Shown: positions 1 through 8,147 of the stretch, one piece after another
Layout: the number at the start of each line of letters is the position of its first letter
Position numbering within the stretch: the first letter of the stretch is position 1
Assembly: GCF_003054175.1 (NCBI RefSeq)
Contig: NZ_QBKN01000032.1
Span: 1 to 47,840, forward strand
Length of the DNA: 47,840 bases
Origin: Allosediminivita pacifica
Lineage (GTDB): Bacteria; Pseudomonadota; Alphaproteobacteria; Rhodobacterales; Rhodobacteraceae
Reading direction: 5' to 3'
Program-made: the position numbers and the translations under genes
Notes under the pieces: model-generated
Database searches by the model: none
Told to the model about the DNA's origin: nothing
Seen by the model: only the letters and a program-made list of their open reading frames with translations

Positions 1-94
1 TGGTAATCTTTGACATGACCGCCTCCCATTAAGGATTGTTGCGATCCCACCTTGGCACAGCGATGCCGTCGGGGGGCGGTTACAGCATCAAAGC

Positions 95-463
95 CTATTC
101 GTTGCATCGTCCGGTGGCGAGAAATTCGGGAGCCTGTTTTGGCGTTTCCATTTGCCGGATCTGGCTCTCCCATTTCCTTCCCGTCCGGATCGCACAGATA
201 TAACGTCCCTTGCGAATTGGCGTGAGCCTTATTCCCCGAAAACGAGCCAATTCGGAGTGCGGTCGTAACGCCGAGTACATTTCCGCGTAGGATTTGGGAG
301 GGGCTGCCGCGACGAGGCAGACGTAAGCTGCCGCGTGTCGCCGCTTTTCGAGGAACGGAAACGGGATACCGATGCGCCCGGCATATTCGACAGGCGGGGC
401 TGGCGAGGTCCGCGAATGCGGGCGGGCTATTCGCGCGCTGCAGAGAAGAGGATGCGCGGCCAA
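95..463 (-). CDS. doubtful small hypothetical ORF
   Basis: A 122-codon open frame in the otherwise gene-free stretch 1-523. The C-terminal half is rich in Arg, Lys and Tyr and reads more like protein than the N-terminal part; an internal Met about 61 residues before the end could be a start. No family, signal peptide or clear ribosome binding site is recognised. The DNA of 1-330 looks less GC-rich than the genes that follow. It may be a spurious frame or a remnant. No other convincing feature is seen in 1-523. Confidence 0.2.
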   Translation of the reverse strand: MAAHPLLCSARIARPHSRTSPAPPVEYAGRIGIPFPFLEKRRHAAAYVCLVAAAPPKSYAEMYSALRPHSELARFRGIRLTPIRKGRYICAIRTGRKWESQIRQMETPKQAPEFLATGRCNE

Positions 464-523
464 TTCGCGGTCGCAGCATCAGGTCGCGTCATTCCGCACA
501 GGCCGGCTGAGCCGAGTTCCGCG

Positions 524-1114
524 TCATGGGCGTCTCGCAGGGTCGCGGCGGGCGAGGATGCGGCGCGCATTGGGCAGGTCGTTCTGCAAAGCGCGGGCAT
601 GGGCGGCCTCGTCATCCAGGCCGTGGGCGCGCCAGCGGGCCACGAGCCGTTCGGAGAGGGCCTCCTCGGGCACGTCCAGGAAGGTGCAGAAGTCCCAGAT
701 CTCCGCGAGGGTGTTCCACGGACGCTCATCGAAGGCGAGATAGTTGCCTTCGACCACGGCGATCCTGATCGAGCTGTCGACCGGGATGACCCCGGCGATG
801 GCGATGTCGCGGGCACGGTCGAAAGCGGGCAGCACGACCTCGTCCTCGGTGGAGAGCCGGCGCATGGCGTGGGTGAACCCGGCCGCGTCGAAGGTTTCGG
901 GCGCGCCCTTGCGGTGCAGCAGCCCGCGCTCCGACAGTACGGCATTGTCGAGGTGGAAGCCGTCCATGGGGACGTGCAGGGCCTTGTGGCCCTGCAGCGT
1001 CAGTTGGCGTGCGACTTCGGCGGCCACGGTGGACTTGCCCGAGGCTGGTGGACCGGCGATTGCCACGAGCAGGCGCGCGTCGGTGCGAGGCAGGGCGAGG
1101 ATCTGGTGGACCAT
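524..1114 (-). CDS. frcK: FrcK-like P-loop kinase of the fructose cassette
   Basis: Predicted 196-aa soluble kinase of the uridine kinase/pantothenate kinase-like P-loop group. A Walker A motif, GPPASGKST, lies at residues 21-29, followed near residue 50 by MDGFHLDN, the substrate-side motif of uridine/phosphoribulokinase-type enzymes. It is the last gene of a minus-strand run frcB-frcC-frcA-frcK, starting about 30 nt after the frcA stop. In rhizobia the gene at this position is frcK, a kinase linked to the fructose importer whose exact substrate is uncertain. The position and P-loop are seen directly; the name rests on synteny. Confidence 0.85.
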   Translation of the reverse strand: MVHQILALPRTDARLLVAIAGPPASGKSTVAAEVARQLTLQGHKALHVPMDGFHLDNAVLSERGLLHRKGAPETFDAAGFTHAMRRLSTEDEVVLPAFDRARDIAIAGVIPVDSSIRIAVVEGNYLAFDERPWNTLAEIWDFCTFLDVPEEALSERLVARWRAHGLDDEAAHARALQNDLPNARRILARRDPARRP

Positions 1115-1145
1115 CGCCTCGGCCTCTGCTGCTATGATCGCGTGC

Positions 1146-1925
1146 TCAGGCAGCTTCGGCCTCGTCCGGGGTCTTGGCGCCAGTCATCAGGGCGACGGCA
1201 TCGTTCATGCTGTGGGCCTTGGGATCGATCACGCAGAGCCGCTTGCCGAGGCGGTGCACGTGGATACGGTCTGCGACCTCGAAGACATGGGGCATGTTGT
1301 GCGAGATGAGCACGATCGGCATGCCCCTGGCCTTCACGTCGGCGATGAGGTCGAGCACCCGGCGGCTTTCCTTCACGCCGAGCGCGGCGGTGGGCTCGTC
1401 CATGATGATGACCTTTGAGCCGAAGGCGGCGGCGCGGGCCACGGCGACGCCCTGGCGCTGGCCGCCCGATAGCGTCTCGACCGCCTGATTGATGTTCTGG
1501 ATGGTCATCAGCCCCAGGTCTGACAGCTTTTCGCGGGCCATGGCCTCCATCTTCTTGTGGTCGAGCATCCGCAGGTAGCGGCCCATGGGCCCCTGTTTCA
1601 CGATCTCGCGGCCGACGAACATGTTGTCGACGATCGAGAGGGCAGGGGAGAGAGCGAGAGTCTGGTAGACGGTTTCGATCCCGGCGTCGCGGGCCTCGAG
1701 CGGGGACTTGAATTGGATCGGCTTTCCTTCGAGCCGGATCTCGCCCGCGTCGAGCTGGACGGCGCCCGAGATCGCCTTGATGAGAGAGGACTTGCCCGCG
1801 CCGTTGTCGCCGATCACCGCCAGCACTTCGCCGGGGTACAGGTCGAAGTCGCAGTTGTCGAGCGCGGTGACGCGGCCATAGTGCTTGACCAGGCCGCGGC
1901 CGGTGAGAATGGGGTCCTGCGTCAT
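1146..1925 (-). CDS. frcA: fructose ABC importer ATPase FrcA
   Basis: A 259-aa ATPase that powers uptake through FrcC. It has Walker A GDNGAGKSS at residues 39-47, an LSGGQ signature near 145, Walker B VIIMDEP followed by a Thr, and an H-loop in LISHN. It carries a single nucleotide-binding domain, as FrcA does, whereas RbsA-type sugar ATPases have two fused domains. The start is placed at the ATG overlapping the frcC stop (ATGA at 1922-1925), which removes a 7-residue upstream extension and implies translational coupling. It most probably works as a homodimer on the inner face of the membrane. Confidence 0.93.
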   Translation of the reverse strand: MTQDPILTGRGLVKHYGRVTALDNCDFDLYPGEVLAVIGDNGAGKSSLIKAISGAVQLDAGEIRLEGKPIQFKSPLEARDAGIETVYQTLALSPALSIVDNMFVGREIVKQGPMGRYLRMLDHKKMEAMAREKLSDLGLMTIQNINQAVETLSGGQRQGVAVARAAAFGSKVIIMDEPTAALGVKESRRVLDLIADVKARGMPIVLISHNMPHVFEVADRIHVHRLGKRLCVIDPKAHSMNDAVALMTGAKTPDEAEAA

Positions 1926-2989
1926 GCCGAGACCTTTCTGATCCATTGGTCGATGGCGACCGCGATGATGATGAGCCAGCCGATGGCGAAGACCTGCCAG
2001 AGCACGTCGACACCGGCGAGGCGCAGGCCCGACTGGAAGACGCCGACGATCAGCGCCCCGAAAAGCGCGCCGAGGATCGAGCCACGCCCGCCGAAGAGCG
2101 AGATGCCCCCGATCACCACGGCGGTGATCGACTGGAGGTTGCCCTCGTAGAAGGCCTGCGGCGAGATCGAACCGACGCGGCCGATGGAGGCCCAGGCGGC
2201 GATGGCGCAGACCAGACCGGCGAGTGCGTAGACCGAGATCAGCATGCGGTCCGTGCGGATCCCGGCGAGTTCGGCGGCTTCCTTGTCGTCGCCCACGGCA
2301 TAGACGTGGCGGCCCCAGGCGGTCTTGTTGAGCATGTACCAGAGCACGACGAAGACCAGCACCATGAGGATCACGCCGAAGGTGATGCGCGCGCCACCGA
2401 CCTCGATGACGTTGCCGAAGAACTTGAGGAAGGGCGCGGCAGTGTCGATATCCGAAGAGCGGATCGACTGGGCGCCCGAGAGCCAGAGGTTCAGCGCGTA
2501 GAAGATCGACCAGGTGCCCAGCGTCGTGATGAAGGGCGGCAGCTTGGCCTTGGTCACGAGCAGCCCGTTCATGAGGCCTGCCGCGGCGCCGCCGGCGAGG
2601 GCGATCAGCACCGAGATGGGGGCCGGTATCCCGAGGTCCACCGAGAGCTTGCCCGCGATCACGGCCATCAGGACCATGATCGCCGCGACCGAGAGGTCGA
2701 TCCCGGCCGAGAGGATGATCAGGGTCTGCGCCGCCGCGAGGATGCCAATGATCGACACCTGCTGCATGATGAGCGTGAGGTTAAAGGCCGAGAAGAACCT
2801 GTCGCCCGCCACGAGGCCGAAGACCGCGATGGAGACCAGCAGCACGATGACGGGCACCAGCGTCGGGTTGCCGTGCAGCACGTGCTGGATGGTCTGGATC
2901 GGCGTGTGGGTGCGGGCGAAGCTCGCGACGTTGTTGTCGCTTCGGGCGAGGCTCGACTCGTAATCCTGGGAGGCGCTGTCTTGGGTCAT
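1922..2989 (-). CDS. frcC: fructose ABC importer permease FrcC
   Basis: A 355-aa inner-membrane permease of the RbsC/AraH family. After a hydrophilic N-terminus of about 40 residues come eight to ten hydrophobic segments; the family-typical stretch SAGIDLSVAAIMVL is visible, and so is the late motif GGISLFGGRGS, both characteristic of monosaccharide (CUT2) permeases. AGAGGATG precedes the ATG by a few bases. The stop overlaps the frcA start by 4 nt. It receives substrate from FrcB in the periplasm. Confidence 0.93.
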   Translation of the reverse strand: MTQDSASQDYESSLARSDNNVASFARTHTPIQTIQHVLHGNPTLVPVIVLLVSIAVFGLVAGDRFFSAFNLTLIMQQVSIIGILAAAQTLIILSAGIDLSVAAIMVLMAVIAGKLSVDLGIPAPISVLIALAGGAAAGLMNGLLVTKAKLPPFITTLGTWSIFYALNLWLSGAQSIRSSDIDTAAPFLKFFGNVIEVGGARITFGVILMVLVFVVLWYMLNKTAWGRHVYAVGDDKEAAELAGIRTDRMLISVYALAGLVCAIAAWASIGRVGSISPQAFYEGNLQSITAVVIGGISLFGGRGSILGALFGALIVGVFQSGLRLAGVDVLWQVFAIGWLIIIAVAIDQWIRKVSA

Positions 2990-3038
2990 TTCATCCTCTT
3001 CTGCCGTGTGGGCGGCATCTGCGGGACATGGCTGTCAG

Positions 3039-3063
3039 GGGCGGGGCGACAGGCGCCCCGCCC
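3039..3063 (-). promoter_or_regulatory. frcB-frcC intercistronic hairpin
   Basis: A 10-bp GC-only stem (GGGCGGGGCG paired with CGCCCCGCCC) with a 5-nt loop lies just after the frcB stop and before frcC. There is no T-run. In binding-protein transport operons such hairpins usually protect the 3' end of the binding-protein message and lower expression of the membrane genes. That role is inferred. Confidence 0.6.
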
Positions 3064-3074
3064 TGCCGGGCCTC

Positions 3075-4097
3075 TCAGCCCCAGCACTGCTCCAGGGCCT
3101 CGTCCGAGGTGATGGAGTCGATGCCGTCGACCGGCTGGTCGGTGACAAGCGTCACGCCGGTGTTGAAGAAGTCGAGCCCGTCGGAGGGTTGGGGCACGGT
3201 GCCGTCCTCGGCGTACTGGACGATGGCGTCGATGCCGAGCGAGGCCATCTTGAGCGGGAACTGCATGGAGGTCGCCCCGATCACGCCGGCCTTGACGTCC
3301 TCGACGCCGGGGCAGCCCCCATCGACGGAAACGATGGTCGCCTGGTCGGCAAGGCCGAAGGAGGAAAGCGCCTCGTGCGCACCGGCGGCGGCGGGTTCGT
3401 TGATGGTGTAGACCACGTTGATGCCCGGATCGACCTGGAGGAGGTTCTCCATGGCCTGGCGGCCGCCCTGTTCGTTGCCCTGCGTCACGTCGTGGCCGAC
3501 GATCCGTTCGTCGTCCTCGTCGCCGATGTCGGTGGGGTCCTTCACGTCGATGCCGAAGCCGGTCAGGAAGCCCTGGTCGCGAAGGTAGTCGACCGAGACC
3601 TCGGCGGCGCTGAGGTCGAGCAGCGCGATCTTGGCGTTCTCGGGGTCTTCGACGGTCGCGGCGGCCCACTGGCCGATAAGCTCGCCGGCACGGAAGTTGT
3701 CGGTGGCGAAGGTGGCGTGAGCAGCGTCGGAGGGCTCGAACGGGGTGTCGAGCGCGATGACGAGGATGCCGGCCTCCTTGGCCTGTTCGATCACCGGGAC
3801 CAGCGCGCGGCTGTCGGACGGCGTGATCAGGATGCCCGAGGCGCCCGCTGCGATGCAGCTTTCGACCGCGGCCACCTGCGTTTCGACGTCGCCGTCGAGC
3901 TTGCCCGCGTAGGTGTTGAGTTCGACGCCCAGCTCGTTGGCGGCTTCGGAGGCGCCTTCCTTCATCTTGACGAAGAAGGGGTTGGTGTCGGTCTTGGTGA
4001 TCAGGCAGGCAAGGACGTCTTCCTGCGCGCTCGCGGCGCCCGCACCAAGGGCAAGCGCAAGGGCAGAGACGCCCGTAAGAGCGGTAATTCGAGTCAT
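3075..4097 (-). CDS. frcB: periplasmic fructose-binding protein FrcB
   Basis: A 340-aa periplasmic sugar-binding protein of the CUT2 class (peripla_BP_4 fold). The start is the ATG at 4097, preceded by GGGAGGAA at ideal spacing; a longer frame begins 19 codons upstream without such a site. A signal peptide covers about residues 1-24 and ends at AASA before QED. The mature N-terminus contains [15 protein letters not shown], the phosphate/sugar-contact segment shared with FrcB. It is the first gene of the frcBCAK operon and is divergent from the ROK regulator, so expression is probably sugar-responsive. Confidence 0.93.
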   Translation of the reverse strand: MTRITALTGVSALALALGAGAASAQEDVLACLITKTDTNPFFVKMKEGASEAANELGVELNTYAGKLDGDVETQVAAVESCIAAGASGILITPSDSRALVPVIEQAKEAGILVIALDTPFEPSDAAHATFATDNFRAGELIGQWAAATVEDPENAKIALLDLSAAEVSVDYLRDQGFLTGFGIDVKDPTDIGDEDDERIVGHDVTQGNEQGGRQAMENLLQVDPGINVVYTINEPAAAGAHEALSSFGLADQATIVSVDGGCPGVEDVKAGVIGATSMQFPLKMASLGIDAIVQYAEDGTVPQPSDGLDFFNTGVTLVTDQPVDGIDSITSDEALEQCWG

Positions 4098-4212
4098 GTT
4101 TTTCCTCCCTAGGCGCCCCCTCCCCGGGGCGCGCTGCGTGTCGTGGATCGACAAGAAGCGGCGCTGCTTTGCGCTTGCCTCGGAAACAGAATTGCCTGCT
4201 CGCGTACCGTTC

Positions 4213-4247
4213 TGTCAATAAATAAATCAGAGTGAATTATAATTGAC
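4213..4247. promoter_or_regulatory. frcB/frcR divergent promoter with palindromic AT-rich island
   Basis: In the 199-nt gap between the divergent frcB and ROK-regulator starts lies an AT-rich island flanked by GTCAAT (4214-4219) and ATTGAC (4242-4247), an inverted repeat separated by 22 nt. A perfect TATAAT (4238-4243) could serve as the -10 of the regulator, giving a leader of about 45 nt. On the minus strand a perfect TTGACA (4218-4213) could be the -35 for frcB, although its -10 is poor. The palindrome is a plausible operator for the ROK protein; this is inference. Confidence 0.5.
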
Positions 4248-4296
4248 CGCCTCGCCGTCGCGGCTCAAGATGCGGGTGCGCCGGAAGGAGAGACGC

Positions 4297-5514
4297 GTGA
4301 GCCAACAGCCCGAAACCGATCCCGGACTCCTTTCCGGAACGCTGCGCGGGACCAACCAGAGCGGCATGCGGGCCCAGAACGAACGGCTGGTTCTCACCCT
4401 GCTGCGGCGGAACGGATCGCTGGCCAAGGCCGAGATCGCGCGGCTGACCGGGCTTTCGGCGCAGACCGTGTCGGTGATCATGCGCGCGCTCGAGGCCGAC
4501 GGGCTGATCGAGCGGGGCGAGCCGCGTCGCGGGCGAATCGGCCAGCCCTCGGTGCCCATGCATCTTGCCCCGAACGGCGCCTGTTTCCTGGGGCTCAAGG
4601 TCGGCCGGCGGAGTGTCGAGCTTGTGGCGATCGATTTCGTCGGACGCGTGCACGGGACGCGCCAGAAGACGCACCGGTTTCCGGCGCCCGAGGGGGTGCT
4701 GCGTTTCGTGCGGGAGGCGATCCCGGAACTCGTCGCCGAACTGCCCGAGATCCTGCGGGGGCGGATCGTCGGCCTCGGGATCGGCCTGCCGTTCCACCTG
4801 TGGGACTGGGCCGATCCTCTGGGCGTGCCGCTCGAGGACATGGCCGCATGGCGCGACGCGGACCTGCGGGCGGCCATCGCCTCGGAACTGCCGTTTCCGG
4901 TTCACGTAGAGAACGATGCCTCGGCGGCCTGCAACGCCGAGATCGTCTTCGGCACGCGGCAGGGCCCCGGGGGGCTGCAGGATTTCCTGTACGCCTATAT
5001 CGGGTTCTTTGCGGGCGGGGGGCTGGTGCTCGACGGGCGGCTGGTTCGCGGGCGGACGGGGAATGCGGGTGCGCTGGGCTCGATCCCGGTGCCAGACGGC
5101 ACCGGGCGGAGCACGCAGCTTCTGCGGATCGCGTCGCTCTGCAGGCTGGAGGCCACGCTGGTGGAGCGGGGCGTGGATGCCTCGCGCATTTGGGACAGCC
5201 CCGTCGACTGGCAGATCGACAAGGATATCCTGTCGGACTGGATCGAACGGAGCGCCCGCGCGCTGGCCCATGCGACGGCCTCGTCGGCGGCGCTGCTCGA
5301 CCTCGAAGCGCTGGTCATCGACGGCTGGCTGCCCGAGATGGTGCGGGCGCGGCTGGTGGTGGAGACGCGGCAGGCCCTGCGGCGGATCGACTTGTCGGGC
5401 AGCTCGGTGCCCGAGGTGCTCGAAGGCAGCATCGGGCCGCGGGCCCGGTCGCTGGGGTCTGCCTCGCTGCCGCTGTCGGAGCGTTTCCTCGTCGATCCGG
5501 GGGCCGAAGGCTGA
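4297..5514 (+). CDS. frcR: ROK-family transcriptional regulator (FrcR-like)
   Basis: A 405-aa regulator. Residues about 25-75 form a winged helix-turn-helix (AKAEIARLTGLSAQTVS), followed by a ROK sugar-kinase-like domain that includes HVENDASAACNAE and GNAGALGS. The Cys-rich zinc motif of catalytic ROK kinases is not present, as expected for a regulator. The start is taken as GTG at 4297, preceded by AAGGAG; an ATG 18 codons upstream lies against the -10 region and has no such site. Divergent from frcB, it most likely controls frcBCAK in response to fructose or its phosphate. Confidence 0.88.
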   Translation: MSQQPETDPGLLSGTLRGTNQSGMRAQNERLVLTLLRRNGSLAKAEIARLTGLSAQTVSVIMRALEADGLIERGEPRRGRIGQPSVPMHLAPNGACFLGLKVGRRSVELVAIDFVGRVHGTRQKTHRFPAPEGVLRFVREAIPELVAELPEILRGRIVGLGIGLPFHLWDWADPLGVPLEDMAAWRDADLRAAIASELPFPVHVENDASAACNAEIVFGTRQGPGGLQDFLYAYIGFFAGGGLVLDGRLVRGRTGNAGALGSIPVPDGTGRSTQLLRIASLCRLEATLVERGVDASRIWDSPVDWQIDKDILSDWIERSARALAHATASSAALLDLEALVIDGWLPEMVRARLVVETRQALRRIDLSGSSVPEVLEGSIGPRARSLGSASLPLSERFLVDPGAEG

Positions 5515-5525
5515 GGGCCGGCCGG

Positions 5526-5702
5526 CTACTGCGGGCCGCGCGACCGCAGGATCGCCTCAGTCGCCGGAAGCTCGCGCTCGCATGCCTCGCACCAGTGAAT
5601 GTATCGCTCGCGGATCGGATCGTGCCGATAGATCGCGTAAACCGAGTTGAGCTCATTGCCGCAATGGGCGCAGTCGAAGAGGGCGCGGGTGTTTGAGGGC
5701 AT
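5526..5702 (-). CDS. 58-aa zinc-ribbon-like small protein
   Basis: A short frame of 58 residues with two CxxC pairs: CAHC at residues 11-14 and CEAC at 38-41. Spacing and composition fit a zinc ribbon or treble-clef-like mini-domain. The segment between the pairs (VYAIYRHDPIRERYIHW) is aromatic and charged. It lies between the convergent ROK regulator, whose stop is 9 nt away, and the divergent yceI. The ribosome binding site is weak. The function is unknown; the paired cysteines make chance unlikely. Confidence 0.6.
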   Translation of the reverse strand: MPSNTRALFDCAHCGNELNSVYAIYRHDPIRERYIHWCEACERELPATEAILRSRGPQ

Positions 5703-5839
5703 GGGCGATCCCGTTCACGGAGGTGGCGGCGGACCCCGATCTTTGCGGGCAGCATCTCGGTTGGCAAGGCCCGCTTGCGGGACTTTGGCGGGGCGCGCGC
5801 TAGTGTTTCGGGACAGGTTCAAGAGCCGGAGGATCCGCA

Positions 5840-6424
5840 ATGCGCACTGCTCTTCTTGCCACCGCCCTGACCGTCGGGCCGACACTCGCCATGGCCGAGC
5901 CGGAGCGATACGAGCTCGATCCCGAACACACCACCGTGGCGTTCACCGTGATGCACGTGGGCTATGCCGCCACGCTGGGGCTTTTCGCCGAGGTCGAGGG
6001 TGGCTTCGTCTATGACCGCGAGACGCAGGAGTTGTCGGAGGTCGAGGTGACCGTGCAGACCTCGAGCCTCGAGACGCTGAACGATGCGCGGGACGAGCAT
6101 GTGCGGTCGGGGGATTTCCTGAACGTGTCAGAGTTCCCCGAGATGGTCTTCACCGCCTCGGGCGGCACGCCCACGGGCGAGACCACCGGCGAGGTTCCGG
6201 GCGAGCTGACGCTTCTGGGCGAGACCCACCCGCTGGTGCTGGACGCGACGCTGAACAAGGCCGGGGTCTACCCCTTCGGGCATGAGCGCTTCACGTTGGG
6301 GCTGAGCCTGAGCGGCAACCTGCAGCGCAGCGACTGGGGCATGACCTATGGCGTCGATAACGGGCTTGTCGGTGACGAGGTGATGCTGATCGTCGAGACC
6401 GAGGCGATGCGCGCCGAGGACTAG
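5840..6424 (+). CDS. YceI-family periplasmic lipocalin-like protein
   Basis: A 194-aa secreted protein. A signal peptide (residues 1-19, ending AMA) is followed by a YceI domain: YELDPEHTTVAFTVMHVG at the start and the terminal SDWGMTYG segment. YceI proteins are beta-barrels that bind isoprenoid-type lipids; the physiological role is uncertain. The stop TAG overlaps the stop of the convergent permease gene in the sequence CTAG (6421-6424), so no terminator lies between the two. Confidence 0.88.
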   Translation: MRTALLATALTVGPTLAMAEPERYELDPEHTTVAFTVMHVGYAATLGLFAEVEGGFVYDRETQELSEVEVTVQTSSLETLNDARDEHVRSGDFLNVSEFPEMVFTASGGTPTGETTGEVPGELTLLGETHPLVLDATLNKAGVYPFGHERFTLGLSLSGNLQRSDWGMTYGVDNGLVGDEVMLIVETEAMRAED

Positions 6425-7254
6425 CCCTTTACCGCGCCCGAGATCAGCGCCGAGACGATCATGCGCTGCAGCAGGATGAAGATCACCACCGCCGGCAGGA
6501 CCGCGATCAGGCAGGCGGCGGCCAGAAGCTGCGTGGTCGAGGCGCTGACCGAGCCCGCGAAATTGAAGATCGCCACCGAGATCGGCCAGTCCGCATCGCG
6601 TTCGAGCAGGATGAACGGGATCAGGAACTGCGACCAGTTCATCACCATGGCAAGGATGAAGGCCGAGGCGATGCCCGAGCGTGCCAGCGGCAGGGTGATC
6701 CGCGCGAGGATCCGGGGGCGGGAGGCGCCGTCGATGGCGGCGGCTTCTTCCAGTTCGACGGGGATGGCGTCGAAGGCGACCTTCAACAGCCAGACCGCCA
6801 GCGGCATGCCGAGCGCGCCGTAGACCGCGATGACCGAGATGTGCTGGTTCAGCAAGCCCAGCGTGTTCATCCAGCGATAGAGCGGCAGCAGGATCACCAG
6901 CGGCGAGATCATCTGCACCGCCAGAAGCCCCACAAGTACCGCCTGCCGTCCGCGAAAGTCGATGCGCGAGGCGGCATAGGCTGCCGGGATCGCCAGCGCC
7001 ACGGCCAGCGCGCCGCCCGAGGCGGAGAGCTTCAGCCCGTTCCAGAGGTAGATCAGGAAGGCAGGGTCCGAGAGGATCGTGGCGAAGTTGTCGAGCGTCG
7101 GGCTTTCCGGGATGAAGCGCGCGGCGCCGCGGTAGACCTCGGCCGGGGTGCGGAGCGCGAGGCTTATTAGCCAGGCGAAGGGCAGGGCGAAAAAGGCCCC
7201 GAGCAGAGCCAGCGCCGCGTAGGTGGCCACATCCCCCCAGCGTGCCGCGCTCAT
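6421..7254 (-). CDS. MalG-type ABC importer permease
   Basis: A 277-aa inner-membrane permease of the carbohydrate (CUT1) class, with six hydrophobic segments. The coupling-helix (EAA) motif EEAAAIDGASRPRILARITL is clear near residues 180-200. It is the last of six minus-strand genes linked by 4-nt overlaps; its ATG overlaps the stop of the upstream permease (ATGA, 7251-7254). No ATPase gene follows or precedes in the operon, so the pair must borrow an ATPase encoded elsewhere. Confidence 0.88.
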   Translation of the reverse strand: MSAARWGDVATYAALALLGAFFALPFAWLISLALRTPAEVYRGAARFIPESPTLDNFATILSDPAFLIYLWNGLKLSASGGALAVALAIPAAYAASRIDFRGRQAVLVGLLAVQMISPLVILLPLYRWMNTLGLLNQHISVIAVYGALGMPLAVWLLKVAFDAIPVELEEAAAIDGASRPRILARITLPLARSGIASAFILAMVMNWSQFLIPFILLERDADWPISVAIFNFAGSVSASTTQLLAAACLIAVLPAVVIFILLQRMIVSALISGAVKG

Positions 7255-8147
7255 GCCCGGGCCTCGCCGCGGTTGAGCCAGCCGATCAGCAGGGTGAGCG
7301 CCATGCCGAGCGCGAAGAGCATCAGCGCCAGCACCGACCCGCCGGCGAGGTCGAGATTGTAGAAGACGGTGTTGAAGGTGAAGAGCGACAGCACCTCGGT
7401 CGCGCGGCCGGGGCCGCCTCCGGTGAGGGCAAGGATGGAATCGAAGGTGTTGAGCGTCTGGACCGAGACAAGCACCGTGTTGACCGCGATCGCCCGGCGC
7501 ATGAGCGGCAGCGTGATCGAGCGGAAGGTGCGGACGGGGCCGGCGCCGTCAAGATCGGCCACCTCGTAAAGCGTGGGGTCGATGCCGCGGCGGGCGGCGT
7601 AGAAGACGATCATGGAAAAGGCCGTGCCCTGCCAAAGGTTTGCGATGACCGCCGAGACCAGCGCCATCTGCGGGTCCGACAGCCACGCCACTGGTCCGAG
7701 GCCCGCATAGCCGAGCAGGCTGTTGAGCGTGCCGTAGGGCGCCTCGTCGAAGAGGATCTGCCAGATGAGGCCGTTGGCGATGCCCGGCACCACCCACGCG
7801 GCCAGCACCAGCGTCCGGAAGGCGGCCATGCCGGGCAGCTCGCGGCGTTCGCCGCGCACGATCAGCAGCGCGATGGCGAGCCCCGCGACCTGCAGGGCCA
7901 GCACGTTGACCGCCACGAAAAGCACCGTCGTGCCCAGCACCTGCGGCAGCGCGGGATTGCCGAGGATCGCGCGCAGCGCCTGCGTCGAAAACCCGGTCGC
8001 AGGTTCGATCAGGGTGGCGTCGCTGAAGGCCAGCCGTGCCACGTCGAGGACGGGCACGGCGTAGAACACCGCCAGAACGAGGACGGCGGGCGCCAGCCAG
8101 GGGGCCGGGTGCCCGTCGTTGGGGGCGCGCTCGACGGTCGTGGTCAC
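7251..8147 (-). CDS. MalF-type ABC importer permease
   Basis: A 298-aa CUT1-class permease and partner of the preceding MalG-type subunit. It has six membrane segments and the coupling motif YEVADLDGAGPVRTFRSITL near residues 195-215. It starts with GTG, which overlaps the stop of the binding-protein gene (GTGA, 8144-8147). Substrate cannot be read from the sequence; the class handles di- and oligosaccharides, polyols and glycerol-3-phosphate-type compounds. Confidence 0.88.
   Translation of the reverse strand: MTTTVERAPNDGHPAPWLAPAVLVLAVFYAVPVLDVARLAFSDATLIEPATGFSTQALRAILGNPALPQVLGTTVLFVAVNVLALQVAGLAIALLIVRGERRELPGMAAFRTLVLAAWVVPGIANGLIWQILFDEAPYGTLNSLLGYAGLGPVAWLSDPQMALVSAVIANLWQGTAFSMIVFYAARRGIDPTLYEVADLDGAGPVRTFRSITLPLMRRAIAVNTVLVSVQTLNTFDSILALTGGGPGRATEVLSLFTFNTVFYNLDLAGGSVLALMLFALGMALTLLIGWLNRGEARA

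Noticed and set aside
1946-3112. 388-codon plus-strand frame opposite frcC and frcA
   Set aside because: Repeated Asp/His/Arg composition is typical of a mirror frame of a membrane-protein gene; frcC is certain.
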